From assembly GCF_022867865.1 (NCBI RefSeq), contig NZ_JALIEC010000005.1, positions 248,001 through 312,000 of the forward strand: 64,000 nt of DNA, in the 5' to 3' direction. Below are positions 36,347 through 44,025 of the stretch, in pieces. A program made the position numbers and the translations under genes. The notes beneath the pieces are model-generated. The model was not told the origin of the DNA. It did no database searches and was given only the letters and a program-made list of their open reading frames with translations. Each line of letters begins with the position of its first letter. Within the stretch, counting starts at the first letter, position 1. This stretch comes from Phaeobacter sp. J2-8. Lineage in GTDB: Bacteria; Pseudomonadota; Alphaproteobacteria; Rhodobacterales; Rhodobacteraceae.

Positions 36347-37095
36347 CCGGCGGCGGCAAAATCCGCCCAATCCTGACCGCTGTGCTGGTCTTTCAGCTCG
36401 CCCTGGGCGCGCTGCTGGTGCTTGGCGATGTCCAGCGTGGCGGTCTGCGGCTGCCAAAAATATGGACCAACACGCCGCAACTCAGCGAACCGATCCGCCC
36501 CGGCGATCAACGCCGCGTCTTTGATCCGCGCCGCGACCGCCCGGCGGTTTCCCCGATCCGCGATCCCGGCGATCTGCCCAAACGGCTGGTGCTCAGCCCG
36601 GTCACCGACACCACCCAGCGGCTGGAAGGCGCCATCGCCGAAGGGGATGCTGACCGCATTATCACCCAGCTCGCCGCAGCGGACCCGCGCCCGGAACGGC
36701 TGATCCTGCAATCGCCGGGCGGTGCCGTGCAAGAGGCGCTGGCGCTGGGCCGACATTTGCATGACAGCGGCATCGCCACCGAAATGCTGGCTGGCGAATT
36801 CTGTTATTCCGCCTGTCCATACCTTCTGGCCGGCGGCGCAACCCGCGACATCCACCCGGATGCATCCGTCGGCGTCCACCAACATTACTTCGGCGAAAGC
36901 AGCCTGCTGCCGGCCTTTGTCGCGGTCGAAGACATCCAACGCGGCCAGGCCGACGTCATGCAATATCTGTCCGACATGGGCATCGACCCGCTGGTCATGC
37001 GCCACGCCCTCGCCACCCCGCCTGATGAAATCTACGTGTTGCTGCCGGAAGAGCTGGACACCTATGGGTTCACCACAAACGCCCCGGCAAATTAG
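36343..37095 (+). CDS. COG3904-type periplasmic ClpP/crotonase-fold protein
   Basis: A 250-residue protein with an N-terminal membrane segment and a ClpP-like core: LILQSPGGAVQEALALGRHL contains the oxyanion-hole Gly-Gly, and GEFCYSACPYLLAGG contains the putative nucleophile Ser. His residues in SVGVHQHYFG could complete a dyad. It is the second gene of a coupled pair with the membrane protein upstream. Proteolysis is inferred from fold; the substrate is unknown. Confidence 0.82.
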   Translation: MTGGGKIRPILTAVLVFQLALGALLVLGDVQRGGLRLPKIWTNTPQLSEPIRPGDQRRVFDPRRDRPAVSPIRDPGDLPKRLVLSPVTDTTQRLEGAIAEGDADRIITQLAAADPRPERLILQSPGGAVQEALALGRHLHDSGIATEMLAGEFCYSACPYLLAGGATRDIHPDASVGVHQHYFGESSLLPAFVAVEDIQRGQADVMQYLSDMGIDPLVMRHALATPPDEIYVLLPEELDTYGFTTNAPAN

Positions 37096-37102
37096 ACCCA
37101 AG

Positions 37103-37160
37103 ACCTTCTTCTGTTCAAAAATATCCCGGGGGTCGGGCAAAGCCCGAGGGGGCTGGCCCC
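37103..37160 (+). repeat. Intergenic palindromic repeat, copy E
   Basis: CCTTCTTCTGTTCA, AAATATCCCGGGGG, a hairpin TCGGGC-AAA-GCCCGA (37133-37147), then GGGGGCTGGCCCCC. It is in the same orientation as copy A and closely matches the left flank of copy B. It starts 8 bases after the protease stop. Confidence 0.75.
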
Positions 37161-37210
37161 CTTCCCGTCCCGACACCAAGGCCCGCCCGCGGTTAATTTC
37201 ACGCCGGCCC

Positions 37211-37239
37211 TTGCCCCCCGCCGGGCAAGTCCCTATTTT
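37211..37239 (+). promoter_or_regulatory. Candidate sigma-70-type promoter for the structured RNA
   Basis: TTGCCC at 37211-37216, a 17-base spacer and TATTTT at 37234-37239. The predicted start near 37245 is exactly where the closing stem of the candidate RNA begins. A 6-bp inverted pair (TTGCCC / GGGCAA) overlaps the -35. Confidence 0.45.
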
Positions 37240-37244
37240 CGTTC

Positions 37245-37412
37245 AAGGCGGGTTCTGCCCTTCCCGTGAATGGTTGCATTCCGGTGGCCTTAAGCAATTC
37301 CGAGGGAGCTGGCTCTGTCCTGGTCCTGGCCTGGTTACCTGGCGCCCACCTGTACAAACAGGTCCTCGGGAATGAGATAACCCCACGGTCGCGTTTGCGG
37401 GCCCGCCACTTT
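37245..37412 (+). ncRNA. Candidate structured non-coding RNA, about 165 nt
   Basis: This stretch lies between two convergent genes and has no convincing coding frame, but it forms nested long-range helices: GGCGGG (37247) with CCCGCC (37402), CCGTG (37264) with CACGG (37384), GGTT (37272) with AACC (37379), ATTCCGAGG (37297) with CCTCGGGAAT (37364), and an inner hairpin ACCTGT-ACAA-ACAGGT (37348-37363). The result is a rod with a large asymmetric bulge. The architecture recalls 6S RNA, but the locus lacks the usual zapA/ygfA neighbours and I cannot match a family. The ends are approximate. Confidence 0.45.
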
Positions 37413-37551
37413 TACCTATTGAAAACAAACTGCCTGGTTTTCGACACGACGCCGACGGGAATCCCCTTTCGACATAACGCCGAAGTGCCACTTTTGTCAG
37501 CCTATTGCCGACGGGCAGGCGATCAAAGGGGGCTGAAAAAAGCGAGTTGGA

Positions 37552-37926
37552 TCAAAGTTTCCGGCGCGGGGGCGCTACGGGAATGCGCACCGGCACATAG
37601 TCCGTCTGCGGGGCACGCAGACCGCCACCGGGGGTGGTGTCATCATCATCATCGCCCATCGACATGATAGAAATGCCAAATTGCACCCCGGCAAAGACGA
37701 TCCCGTTGAAAACCCAAAGCATGAATACCGCCAGCGGCCCGACCTGCGAGGTCGAGACCAAATGCCAGAGATTGGCGATATTGAAGCCAAGCAGCATCAC
37801 AACAAACACCGCAGAAGCGGCAAAGCCGATCAGCACATGTTTGATGTAGTGACGCACCAGTTTCGGCAGTTCCCGTCTGGTCACGTCCCGCCGCTGCGGC
37901 CTCGGTTGTTGCATGCCATCCCCCAT
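37552..37926 (-). CDS. Small membrane protein of unknown function
   Basis: A 124-residue protein with a basic N terminus (RRDVTRRELPKLVRHYIKH), two transmembrane segments (about residues 33-53 and 66-88), an acidic DDDDD patch and a Pro/Arg-rich tail. It is not recognised. An alternative start at 37914 (MQQPRPQRR) is possible. It stands between the candidate ncRNA and nusB. Confidence 0.7.
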   Translation of the reverse strand: MGDGMQQPRPQRRDVTRRELPKLVRHYIKHVLIGFAASAVFVVMLLGFNIANLWHLVSTSQVGPLAVFMLWVFNGIVFAGVQFGISIMSMGDDDDDTTPGGGLRAPQTDYVPVRIPVAPPRRKL

Positions 37927-38011
37927 ATGCCGCCCCAGATTCGGCGCGGTCGGTTGACTCTACAACATTCCTGCGGGCTATGCACGTCATCCGGGTGCGG
38001 CGCGGTGCCGC

Positions 38012-38049
38012 CCTGCGACTTTTTGCTTAACCTGCGACTTTTTGCTTAA
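38012..38049. repeat. Exact 19-bp tandem duplication over the nusB stop
   Basis: CCTGCGACTTTTTGCTTAA occurs twice back to back (38012-38030 and 38031-38049). The second copy contains the stop codon of nusB on the opposite strand. It looks like a recent slippage or duplication event. Confidence 0.85.
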
Positions 38050-38565
38050 AAAGCCTCCGGGCGGGCCTCGCGTGCCATATGATCCAGCACCGCATTGACA
38101 AATTGCGGCTCGCGGCCTTCGGGGAAAAACGCCCCAGCCACATCAACAAACTCTTTGATCACCACCCGGGGCGGCGTTTCGCCGGCCCCAATCGGCGCCT
38201 GCGGCCCGAAACAACCCGCGCAACACCGGATCAATCCGGGCAATCGGCCATTTCGCCACCAGCGCCCGATCGGTCATCTGGTCGATTTTGGCCTGATTGT
38301 TCACCGCATCGCCCACCAAGGCGCGGAACATGTCGACATCGCCCTCGTTCATTTCGTCACCGTCATAGGTGGCGCCAAAACGATGTTCGATGAATTCATG
38401 CGTGATGCTGGGCACCGATTGGCCGCTGTGTTCCATCTGGAACAACGCCTGCACGGCATACAGCCGCGCGGCGGATCTCATCTTGCGTTTCTGGTTGCCT
38501 GACAGGGGTTTGGCCGGTGGTTCAGCCGGGGTGTCGGGGGCCGTGTCGTCGAAATCTTGGCTCAT
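38046..38565 (-). CDS. nusB: Transcription antitermination factor NusB, frameshifted
   Basis: NusB binds boxA RNA with S10 during rRNA antitermination. The N-terminal part ([20 protein letters not shown]) runs to [15 protein letters not shown], then the frame changes and resumes as [20 protein letters not shown] to AREARPEAF. Spacing of the conserved TPP block implies that two bases are missing from a GC repeat at 38194-38199. The repaired length is about 173 residues. Its start overlaps the ribH stop (ATGA), the usual ribH-nusB arrangement. Confidence 0.92.
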
Positions 38566-39114
38566 GCGGTCGGGTTGCCTTTTGTCTCACCAGCGATCTG
38601 GTATTCGTCCCGGTCGGGGCGGAAACCCACCCCCTTGCGGGAAGCGCCCCACTTACGGCTGAGCGCGATCAGATGCAAGGCCGCAGCCGCCGCCCCGCCG
38701 CCTTTGTTGCCCTGCGCCGTATCTGCGCGCACCTCTGCCTGGGGTTTGTTTTCCACGGTCAGGATGCCATTGCCAATGCAAAGCCCCTGCAACCCCAAAA
38801 GGGTGATCCCGCGCGACGAATTCGTTGCAGACGGTGTCGTAATGCGTGGTCTCGCCCCGGATCACACAGCCCAGGGCGACATAGCCGTCAAAATTGCTTA
38901 TCCGCTCTGCAATGCCAATCGCGGATGGCACTTCCAGCGCGCCGGGCACTTCGATCAAATCCCAAGTCCCACCGCATGCCTCGATCTCGGCCTTGGCGCC
39001 GGCCACCAGATTGTCGGCGATGTCCTTGTAATAAGGCGCAACCACGATCAAAAGCTTGACCGGCTTGTCAAACTCGGGACGTGGCAGGATGTAATGCGCT
39101 TCGGCTTCGGCCAT
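38562..39114 (-). CDS. ribH: 6,7-dimethyl-8-ribityllumazine synthase, frameshifted
   Basis: Lumazine synthase, the penultimate riboflavin step. Conserved features are [31 protein letters not shown] and, in the shifted frame, [13 protein letters not shown] with [10 protein letters not shown]. The extra A at 38819-38820 on the plus strand breaks the frame; removing it gives the family signature NESSRGIT. The C terminus ([20 protein letters not shown]) is longer than in many homologues. It lies 6 bases after ribB and overlaps nusB. Confidence 0.93.
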
Positions 39115-39120
39115 TCTTAA

Positions 39121-40233
39121 TTACTCCGTGATCGGGCGCGTGCCCACAATTTCAAGCCCATAGGCATCAAGGCCAACATATTTCGTGGCTTCGTTGTCGG
39201 ACAGAAGGATCAGTTTCGACAGCCCCATCGCGCTGAGGATCTGGCTGCCCAAGCCCACTTCGCGCACGGTGCGCGGCCCGTCTTCTTCTGGTTCGCTCAG
39301 GACGCGCGCCTGTGGATTGCGGAACAGACACACAACCCCCCGGCCTTCTGCGGCGATGATCTGCATGGCTTTGTGCAGCTCGTCCGTGCCGCCGACCCCA
39401 AGGATGTCTTCCAGCGCCTTGAGCGCATGGGTCCGCACCAGCACCGGGTCCGGCGTGGTGATGTCCCCCTTGGTCAGCACCACATGTTCGACGCCCTTGA
39501 CCAGATCGGTGAACACCCGCAGCGTCCATTCGCCGCCAAAGGTCGAGGTCACGGTCCGGGTGTCGGTTTCCTTGACCAGATTGTCGTTGCGCCGACGATA
39601 GGCGATCAGGTCGGAAATCGTGCCGATTTTCAGCCCGTGTTTCTGGGCAAAAGCCACCAGTTCCGGCAGACGCGCCATGGTGCCGTCTTCGTTCATGATC
39701 TCACAGATCACCCCCGACGGGTTCAACCCGGCCAGACGCGAGACATCCACCGAAGCCTCGGTATGACCGGCCCGGATCAACACACCGCCATCGCGGGCGC
39801 GCAGGGGAAAGACATGGCCCGGCGTGGCGATATCGGCCTCTGATGTGCGCGGGTCGATGGCCACGGCTACGGTGCGGGCGCGATCGGCGGCGGAAATCCC
39901 AGTGCTGACACCTTCGCGGGCTTCGATCGACACGGTGAACGGGGTTTCCGTGCGCGAGGAATTATTGGTTGCCATCGGCGGCAGGCCAAGCGCATCAATC
40001 CGATCACCCGGCATGGTCAAACAGATCAGCCCACGTCCATGGGTGGCCATGAAATTGATCGCATCAGGCGTGGCCATCTGCGCCGGGATCACCAGATCGC
40101 CTTCGTTTTCGCGGTCCTCATGGTCAACCAGAATGAACATCCGGCCATTGCGGGCCTCGTCGATGATCTCTTCCACCGGTGAAATCGCATCACCCCAGTT
40201 GCTTTCAACCGGGCCAGGATTTTCATACTTCAT
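39121..40233 (-). CDS. ribB: 3,4-dihydroxy-2-butanone-4-phosphate synthase with degenerate RibA-like domain
   Basis: The 370-residue enzyme makes the four-carbon precursor of riboflavin from ribulose 5-phosphate. The RibB domain shows DHEDRENEGDLVIPA, ATHGRGLICL and RAGHTEASVDVSRLAG. The C-terminal GTP cyclohydrolase II-like domain (from EWTLRVFTDLVKG) lacks the zinc-binding Cys cluster, so it is probably not a GTP cyclohydrolase. The start at 40233 has AGGAGATG upstream. It is first in ribB-ribH-nusB. Confidence 0.95.
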   Translation of the reverse strand: MKYENPGPVESNWGDAISPVEEIIDEARNGRMFILVDHEDRENEGDLVIPAQMATPDAINFMATHGRGLICLTMPGDRIDALGLPPMATNNSSRTETPFTVSIEAREGVSTGISAADRARTVAVAIDPRTSEADIATPGHVFPLRARDGGVLIRAGHTEASVDVSRLAGLNPSGVICEIMNEDGTMARLPELVAFAQKHGLKIGTISDLIAYRRRNDNLVKETDTRTVTSTFGGEWTLRVFTDLVKGVEHVVLTKGDITTPDPVLVRTHALKALEDILGVGGTDELHKAMQIIAAEGRGVVCLFRNPQARVLSEPEEDGPRTVREVGLGSQILSAMGLSKLILLSDNEATKYVGLDAYGLEIVGTRPITE

Positions 40234-40314
40234 GGGCCGCATCTCCTTGCTACAGGGCCGCAATAGTGGATGGGCCGCAGATTGAAAAGCCTATGTGGGG
40301 TTCGGTGCGCGGCG

Positions 40315-40950
40315 TCACAATGGGTCGGCGACAAACCCGGCGTCTTTGTGGCTGCCGTCACAAAACGGTTTTTTCGCCGATTGGCCACACCGACAGAGCA
40401 CCGCTTTCTCTGTCTGCTTCACCCGCCGCCCGGTGCCGGTTATCACCTCAACCGGACCGGTCAGAACCAGCGGGCCATTTTCGCGTGCCGCCACCGCAAC
40501 CGGACCGGACAGATCGGGCACCTCCCCCTCAACACTCAGCGGTTCGCCGGTGGCCTGAAATCCGCCGTCGACATGGGAATAGTCGCAATAGGGTTTGGTC
40601 TTTGACATGCCGCACCGGCACAGCGTTGCCCGCGTGACCGTGTCATCGCCGATCTGCACCTCGCCTGCCAGCGCCAATGGCCCGTTTTCCAGAACCGCCA
40701 CGCGGTTGATACGCGGCGCGGCCTCGCCCGGCTGGCCATCGCGGCGTTCATAGCTGAGCGCGCCTGAGGGACAGGTGCGGATCATTGCCGCGATTTCTTC
40801 GGCGCTGGCGGCGTCGGGCGCAACCCAGGGCAGGCGGGCCGGGTCAAACACCTCGGGCAATTTCAGGAAACAATTGCGCGCGTGGATACAGCGCGCCATG
40901 TCGAAACTGATGGCAATATCCTTGCCCTCATAGGTTTTCGCCTTGCCCAT
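40315..40950 (-). CDS. CDGSH iron-sulfur protein with N-terminal ferredoxin-like domain
   Basis: A 211-residue protein with an N-terminal Fer4_19-type domain (FDMARCIHARNCFLKLPEVF, and MIRTCPSGALSYERRDG) and two CDGSH zinc-finger-type cluster sites, CRCGMSKTKPYCDYSH and CRCGQSAKKPFCDGSH. Each CDGSH site holds a redox-active 2Fe-2S cluster with three Cys and one His. The first has Tyr in place of the usual Gly in CDGSH. The start at 40950 has GGGAGAG upstream; a TTG at 40953 is less likely. Probable electron transfer; partner unknown. Confidence 0.9.
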   Translation of the reverse strand: MGKAKTYEGKDIAISFDMARCIHARNCFLKLPEVFDPARLPWVAPDAASAEEIAAMIRTCPSGALSYERRDGQPGEAAPRINRVAVLENGPLALAGEVQIGDDTVTRATLCRCGMSKTKPYCDYSHVDGGFQATGEPLSVEGEVPDLSGPVAVAARENGPLVLTGPVEVITGTGRRVKQTEKAVLCRCGQSAKKPFCDGSHKDAGFVADPL

Positions 40951-40962
40951 CAATCACTCTCC

Positions 40963-41295
40963 CTAGTCGAATATGTCTTCGATGGCGTCGAACGCCTCGT
41001 CCAGGAACCAGCTTACACCGCTCTTGCGCGACTTCTTCTTTTTCTTTTTCTTTTTGGATTTTTCCGGGCGCGTTTCCCAATAGGGGTTGGGGGTCGCCCC
41101 CTTGGAGCCGCGCGATTTCACCGGCTTGCGGGTCAGGTTCTTGCCATCCAGCCGCGCCGCCGGCATCAGTTTGAGATCATGCAGCGGCGCGCCACATGAT
41201 GCGCAACTGAGCTCATGCCGCTTGTCCCCACGCAGCACCAGCGCCGCGCGGGTGCCGCAATAACAACATGTGGCAATCTTCGTCCCTTGCGGCAT
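40963..41295 (-). CDS. Zinc-ribbon protein with poly-lysine stretch
   Basis: A 110-residue protein of unknown function with two CxxC-type pairs (CCYCG and CASCG) forming a zinc ribbon at the N terminus, a basic linker and a run of eight lysines (KSKKKKKKKKSRKS), then an amphipathic acidic end (FLDEAFDAIEDIFD). AGGAG precedes the ATG. The lysine run may bind nucleic acid. It is 12 bases from the CDGSH gene on the same strand. Confidence 0.75.
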   Translation of the reverse strand: MPQGTKIATCCYCGTRAALVLRGDKRHELSCASCGAPLHDLKLMPAARLDGKNLTRKPVKSRGSKGATPNPYWETRPEKSKKKKKKKKSRKSGVSWFLDEAFDAIEDIFD

Positions 41296-41378
41296 CTGGC
41301 GCTCCTGTGCCCGTGTGTGTGGCTGTGTCTGTGGCTGTATCTGTGCTAGCTATGCAGCGCAGCCGGGATTTTAACCCC

Positions 41379-42161
41379 TCAGCTTTGCCCCCGGCTGGCA
41401 TAAAGCGACACCGCCGCCGCATTCGACACATTGAGCGAGCCAAAGGCCCCGGCAAATTCAATCCGCACCAGCGCATCACAGGTTTCCCGGGTTCGTTCCC
41501 GCAATCCCGGCCCTTCTGCACCAAGCACCAGCGCCACCGGGCGGTCGGTCTTGCCCTCCAGCGCCTGTTCAATGGTTTGCTCTGCCTCACCGGCCAGTCC
41601 AAGCACGAGATAGCCCATTGCCTGAAGTTCGACGATGGTATCGGCCAGATTGCGCACCTTGAGATAGGGTTGTCGTTCCAGCGCCCCGCTGGCGGTTTTT
41701 GCCAAGGCGCCGGTTTCCGGCGCGGAATGGTGGCGCGGGGCGATCACGGCGCGGGCGCCGAACACCTCGGCCGACCGCAGGATCGCGCCAACGTTATGTG
41801 GATCAGTGACCCGATCAAGCAGGATCAGACGCTGCGCGCCCGGCCCATCCGCCAGCGCCACATCGGTCAGCGAGCCCCAGTTCAGCGGCTTGACCTCCAG
41901 CACCGCGCCCTGATGCACCGATTGCGGGTCAATCACCGCCGGGAACTTGCGCGGATCGGCCTCTTCCGGGGTCATGCCGCTGGCGGTGATCGCCTCGGCC
42001 AGTTTGTCGGCCGCATTGCGGGTCACGATCAGGCGCAATTTTTCGCGCGCCGGGTTTTCCAGCGCGTCGCGCACCGCATGGATGCCAAACAGCCAGACGG
42101 TCTCTGCCGCCGCCACCCGTTTCGCCTGTTCCTTTTCAACGACCCATTTGGGTTTCTTCAT
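41379..42161 (-). CDS. rlmB: 23S rRNA 2'-O-ribose methyltransferase (RlmB/TrmH family)
   Basis: A 260-residue SPOUT methyltransferase. After the N-terminal L30e-like substrate domain (LFGIHAVRDALEN), the knotted SAM domain shows ILLDRVTDPHNVGAILRSAE, VLGAEGPGLRERTRETCD and RIEFAGAFGSLNVSNAAAVSLY, the three family motifs. The start at 42161 (MKKPKWVVEKEQ) is the only one with family similarity; the longer extension runs into tRNA-Tyr on the other strand. Confidence 0.93.
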   Translation of the reverse strand: MKKPKWVVEKEQAKRVAAAETVWLFGIHAVRDALENPAREKLRLIVTRNAADKLAEAITASGMTPEEADPRKFPAVIDPQSVHQGAVLEVKPLNWGSLTDVALADGPGAQRLILLDRVTDPHNVGAILRSAEVFGARAVIAPRHHSAPETGALAKTASGALERQPYLKVRNLADTIVELQAMGYLVLGLAGEAEQTIEQALEGKTDRPVALVLGAEGPGLRERTRETCDALVRIEFAGAFGSLNVSNAAAVSLYASRGQS

Positions 42162-42340
42162 GGCTGATCCTTTCGTTGCGACCACAATGGCCCCTTGTTC
42201 AGGCCCGTGCAACGCACCGCCGCTTGGCATGCGCATACCGGGCGAAAAACCTCCCCGCAAGAAAAGATGCCAAGTCGTGAAATTTCCCGGCTTTTCGCCT
42301 TGACCTCCCCCCGGCTCATCATTAATCAGCCCGACACAGT

Positions 42341-42424
42341 GGGCGACAGGCCGCAAGGTGTGGCAGGGGACTGTAACTCCCTCGCGGAGACGCACGCCTG
42401 GTTCGATTCCAGGGTCGCCCACCA
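42341..42424 (+). tRNA. tRNA-Tyr (GTA)
   Basis: A class II tRNA with a long variable arm. Acceptor GGGCGAC/GTCGCCC, anticodon arm GGGGA-CTGTAAC-TCCCT with anticodon GTA, T arm CCTGG-TTCGATT-CCAGG, discriminator A and encoded CCA at the 3' end. Confidence 0.96.
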
Positions 42425-42754
42425 TTCATCATTGATTTGAATGGAAAATTACCCCTACTGGGGCCACGACCCGGGCATTGTCCGGGCGGTGTCATTTTGC
42501 GCGGTATTAATGCGCAAATCTGACGGCGGAGGGGTCACCGGGGGTTTCACCGGATTTCGCCGGCTTTCACTGAAGAATTCAAAAGCGAATTCATTTCGCG
42601 TCCCCTCCCGCGTTGGATGCGGAGCATGCGCGCACGTCATCCCGCGCGCGGAACAACGCCGCGCGCGCCTCGCGGCACGAGATCCCGAGTCACATTCGCG
42701 TCGATGGCCGGGTGTTGATGACCGGGTGTTGAGAGCCGCGGAAAGGAACCGCCG
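42425..42754. other. 330-base intergenic region after tRNA-Tyr
   Basis: No credible gene. It contains small dyads (TTTGCGC / GCGCAAA at 42496-42518; GAATTC repeats near 42574-42591) and a 14-bp imperfect tandem GATGGCCGGGTGTT / GATGACCGGGTGTT at 42703-42730. Open frames here lack codon bias and ribosome-binding sites. Confidence 0.6.
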
Positions 42755-43834
42755 CTAGCTCTGCGCGACGAATTCCGGGAATGTTTCCAGATAGGTGATA
42801 AAGGTCTCTGACAGCCCCTCTTCGCGCAGAATGTCAGGGCCAACCGGTGTCTGCCGCCCGACAAAACCGGGACTGTCCGCCATAAGGTCGGGAAAGTTGT
42901 GGTGCAATATGCCCGCGTGCCCCAGAACCACGAAATCCGGGGCCAGCGCGTTGATCCGCAGGACATCTTCTGCCGTGCGAATTTTACCGCCAACGCCCAT
43001 TTTCGCGTCACCGCGCGGCAAGTCCAGATACCATTGGCACAGCGTTTTCTGCTGAAAATTTTCATCATCGGGATATTTGAACACGTCGCGCATCGACATA
43101 TCGACGAAATCCACCTGCCCCGTAGTCATGATCTCTGTCGTCAGGGCAAGCATGTCCCCAAAGAGCAGACCGTGGCGTTCTGGCGACAGCCGCACGCCTA
43201 TTGCAAAGTCCTCTCCGCAGGATTTTCTGATTCCGGCAAGGATCTCATGCAGAAGACGGGCGCGATTTTCCGCGGTGCCACCATATTCATCATCGCGGTG
43301 ATTGAACTGTGGGCTCAAAAACTGGCAGATGACAAAGCCATGCGCGGCGTGGAGTTCAACACTGTCGAACCCCGCCCTGTGGCACCGAACGGCGGCTGCA
43401 ATGAAATCATCCCGCAGGGCTTTGACAGCCTCAAGGCTCATCGCCTCGGCGCCGGTCTCACGATCAAAGGAGGGCGCTTGCAGAGGCCCGTTGATCAGGT
43501 CGCGGGTCGCGCGGCGGCCACCGTGGAACAGCTGGACCGACGCATGACCGCCATGTTGGTGAATGCCGGCGGCCAATCGGGTCAAACCTTCCAGATGTTG
43601 ATCCCCGAAAACGCCCAATTGACCGGGCCAGGTTTTGCCGACCTCCTGAACATTTGCCGCACAGGTTATGGTAAGACCAAAATTGCCTTCTGCCCGTTTC
43701 ACCAACCACCTGTATTCGTCATCAGACAGCGTGCCGTCCTCGTTGCTCTGTTGGTTGGTCAGCGGGGCCAGCATAAAGCCGTTTTTCATTCCTTTACCCT
43801 GTTTAAAGGAAATCGGCTTGTTAAGATTGCGCAT
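42755..43834 (-). CDS. NADH:flavin oxidoreductase (Old Yellow Enzyme family)
   Basis: A 359-residue FMN-dependent ene-reductase or dienoyl-CoA-reductase-like enzyme. Visible are FMLAPLTNQQS, the substrate-binding ELHAAHGFVICQFLSPQFNH and the flavin-binding C terminus. It lacks a C-terminal ferredoxin-reductase half, so it is the single-domain type. I chose the ATG at 43834 (MRNLNKPISFKQG); a 30-residue extension to 43924 is possible. It is upstream of a 101-base gap before the transporter genes. Confidence 0.88.
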   Translation of the reverse strand: MRNLNKPISFKQGKGMKNGFMLAPLTNQQSNEDGTLSDDEYRWLVKRAEGNFGLTITCAANVQEVGKTWPGQLGVFGDQHLEGLTRLAAGIHQHGGHASVQLFHGGRRATRDLINGPLQAPSFDRETGAEAMSLEAVKALRDDFIAAAVRCHRAGFDSVELHAAHGFVICQFLSPQFNHRDDEYGGTAENRARLLHEILAGIRKSCGEDFAIGVRLSPERHGLLFGDMLALTTEIMTTGQVDFVDMSMRDVFKYPDDENFQQKTLCQWYLDLPRGDAKMGVGGKIRTAEDVLRINALAPDFVVLGHAGILHHNFPDLMADSPGFVGRQTPVGPDILREEGLSETFITYLETFPEFVAQS

Positions 43835-44025
43835 GTGATCAGATCCACCCGGTTCGGAAATACCCTTTTGACCTGTGTAGCCCCAAGGTGGTCGATCCTC
43901 AATCAAAAGCATATGGTCTGACAAAAATTGACCGAATTCACCGCACCCGGCGTTTCAAGATACGCCGGGCGTGGCCCGATTGCATCAAATTGGCGCGATC
44001 ACCGGGCGCCACCCGCAACCGCCGC

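Noticed and set aside
37245-37412. Naming the structured RNA as 6S, SRP or tmRNA
   Set aside because: The SRP GGAAG-type loop and a tmRNA tag are absent, and 6S neighbours are missing. I keep it as an unnamed candidate.
40234-40314. FMN riboswitch before ribB
   Set aside because: The space before ribB is too short and lacks the conserved RFN elements.
42441-42758. Open frame after tRNA-Tyr
   Set aside because: No ribosome-binding site, atypical composition, no recognisable motif.
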